This document shows, in pieces, positions 6,100 through 6,165 of a DNA stretch of 6,165 nt. Origin of the DNA: Eubacteriales Family XIII. Incertae Sedis bacterium (GTDB taxonomy: Bacteria; Bacillota; Clostridia; Peptostreptococcales; Anaerovoracaceae); the NCBI GenBank assembly GCA_031257215.1, contig JAIRPC010000120.1, positions 1 to 6,165 on the forward strand. Reading direction: 5' to 3'. The position numbers and the translations under genes were made by a program. Positions within the stretch are counted from its first letter, which is position 1. Each line of letters begins with the position of its first letter. The notes below the pieces were generated by a model. That model saw nothing but the letters and a program-made list of their open reading frames with translations. It was not told the DNA's origin and searched no databases.

Positions 6100-6165
6100 C
6101 TACATCTCCGCGACGAACATGGTGAGCGCCAGGCGCTCCCCGTACAGCCCCGACTTGATGTCGCG
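6100..6165 (-). CDS. C-terminal stub of an upstream gene, product not recognised (5' part beyond window)
   Basis: The last 66 bases read on the minus strand as 21 sense codons followed by TAG at 6102-6100. The peptide contains IKSGLYGERLALTMF and ends VAEM. Base composition is GC-rich and coding-like, and changes sharply to AT-rich beyond the stop, which supports a true gene end. It is too short to assign a family. The 212 bases between its stop and the next start, with a promoter-like element in between, suggest it is not part of the transhydrogenase operon. An accidental open frame cannot be excluded at this length. Confidence 0.45.
   Translation of the reverse strand, partial: RDIKSGLYGERLALTMFVAEM

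Overview
All genes lie on the minus strand and read from right to left. The window holds three consecutive genes of a soluble, iron-sulfur-rich NAD(P)H oxidoreductase. They are a 168-residue NuoE-type subunit, a 584-residue NuoF/HydB-type subunit, and a very large third subunit that is open for 1,200 codons and runs off the left edge. The third subunit has no in-frame stop (checked codon by codon), and it fuses a NuoG-like iron-sulfur scaffold, a GltD/NfnB-like FAD-NADPH module and a formate-dehydrogenase-like domain. At the far right, 21 codons and a stop appear to be the tail of an unrelated upstream gene.

Layout by position: 6165-6100 is the C-terminal stub of the upstream gene. 6099-5888 is an AT-rich intergenic and leader region with a promoter-like element and a 17-bp inverted repeat. 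5887-5381 is the NuoE-like gene, 5368-3614 the NuoF-like gene, and 3600-1 the giant third subunit. The two junctions are 12 and 13 bases long. At both, an AGGAGG ribosome site overlaps the previous stop codon, which fits one co-transcribed and probably translationally coupled operon.

How the genes work together: NuoE plus an extended NuoF is the NADH-side core shared by electron-bifurcating HydABC hydrogenases, Hyl/Fdh complexes and the Sporomusa-type Nfn (Stn) transhydrogenase. The partner here has no [FeFe] hydrogenase H-cluster domain. It carries a NADPH/FAD module like NfnB/GltD instead, and the formate-dehydrogenase-like domain has lost the Cys/Sec metal ligand. The best overall reading is an Stn-type NADPH/NAD+/ferredoxin transhydrogenase that couples the three cellular redox carriers. 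It is unlikely to be respiratory complex I, a hydrogenase or an active formate dehydrogenase. This is inferred from domain content.

Organism: dense oxygen-sensitive Fe-S clusters, a bifurcating-type core, strong AGGAGG ribosome sites and fairly GC-rich coding sequence beside an AT-rich promoter suggest a strictly anaerobic bacterium, for example a Clostridia/Negativicutes-type Bacillota or a Synergistota. The sequence alone does not settle the lineage. No RNA genes, CRISPR arrays, insertion sequences or other mobile elements were seen.
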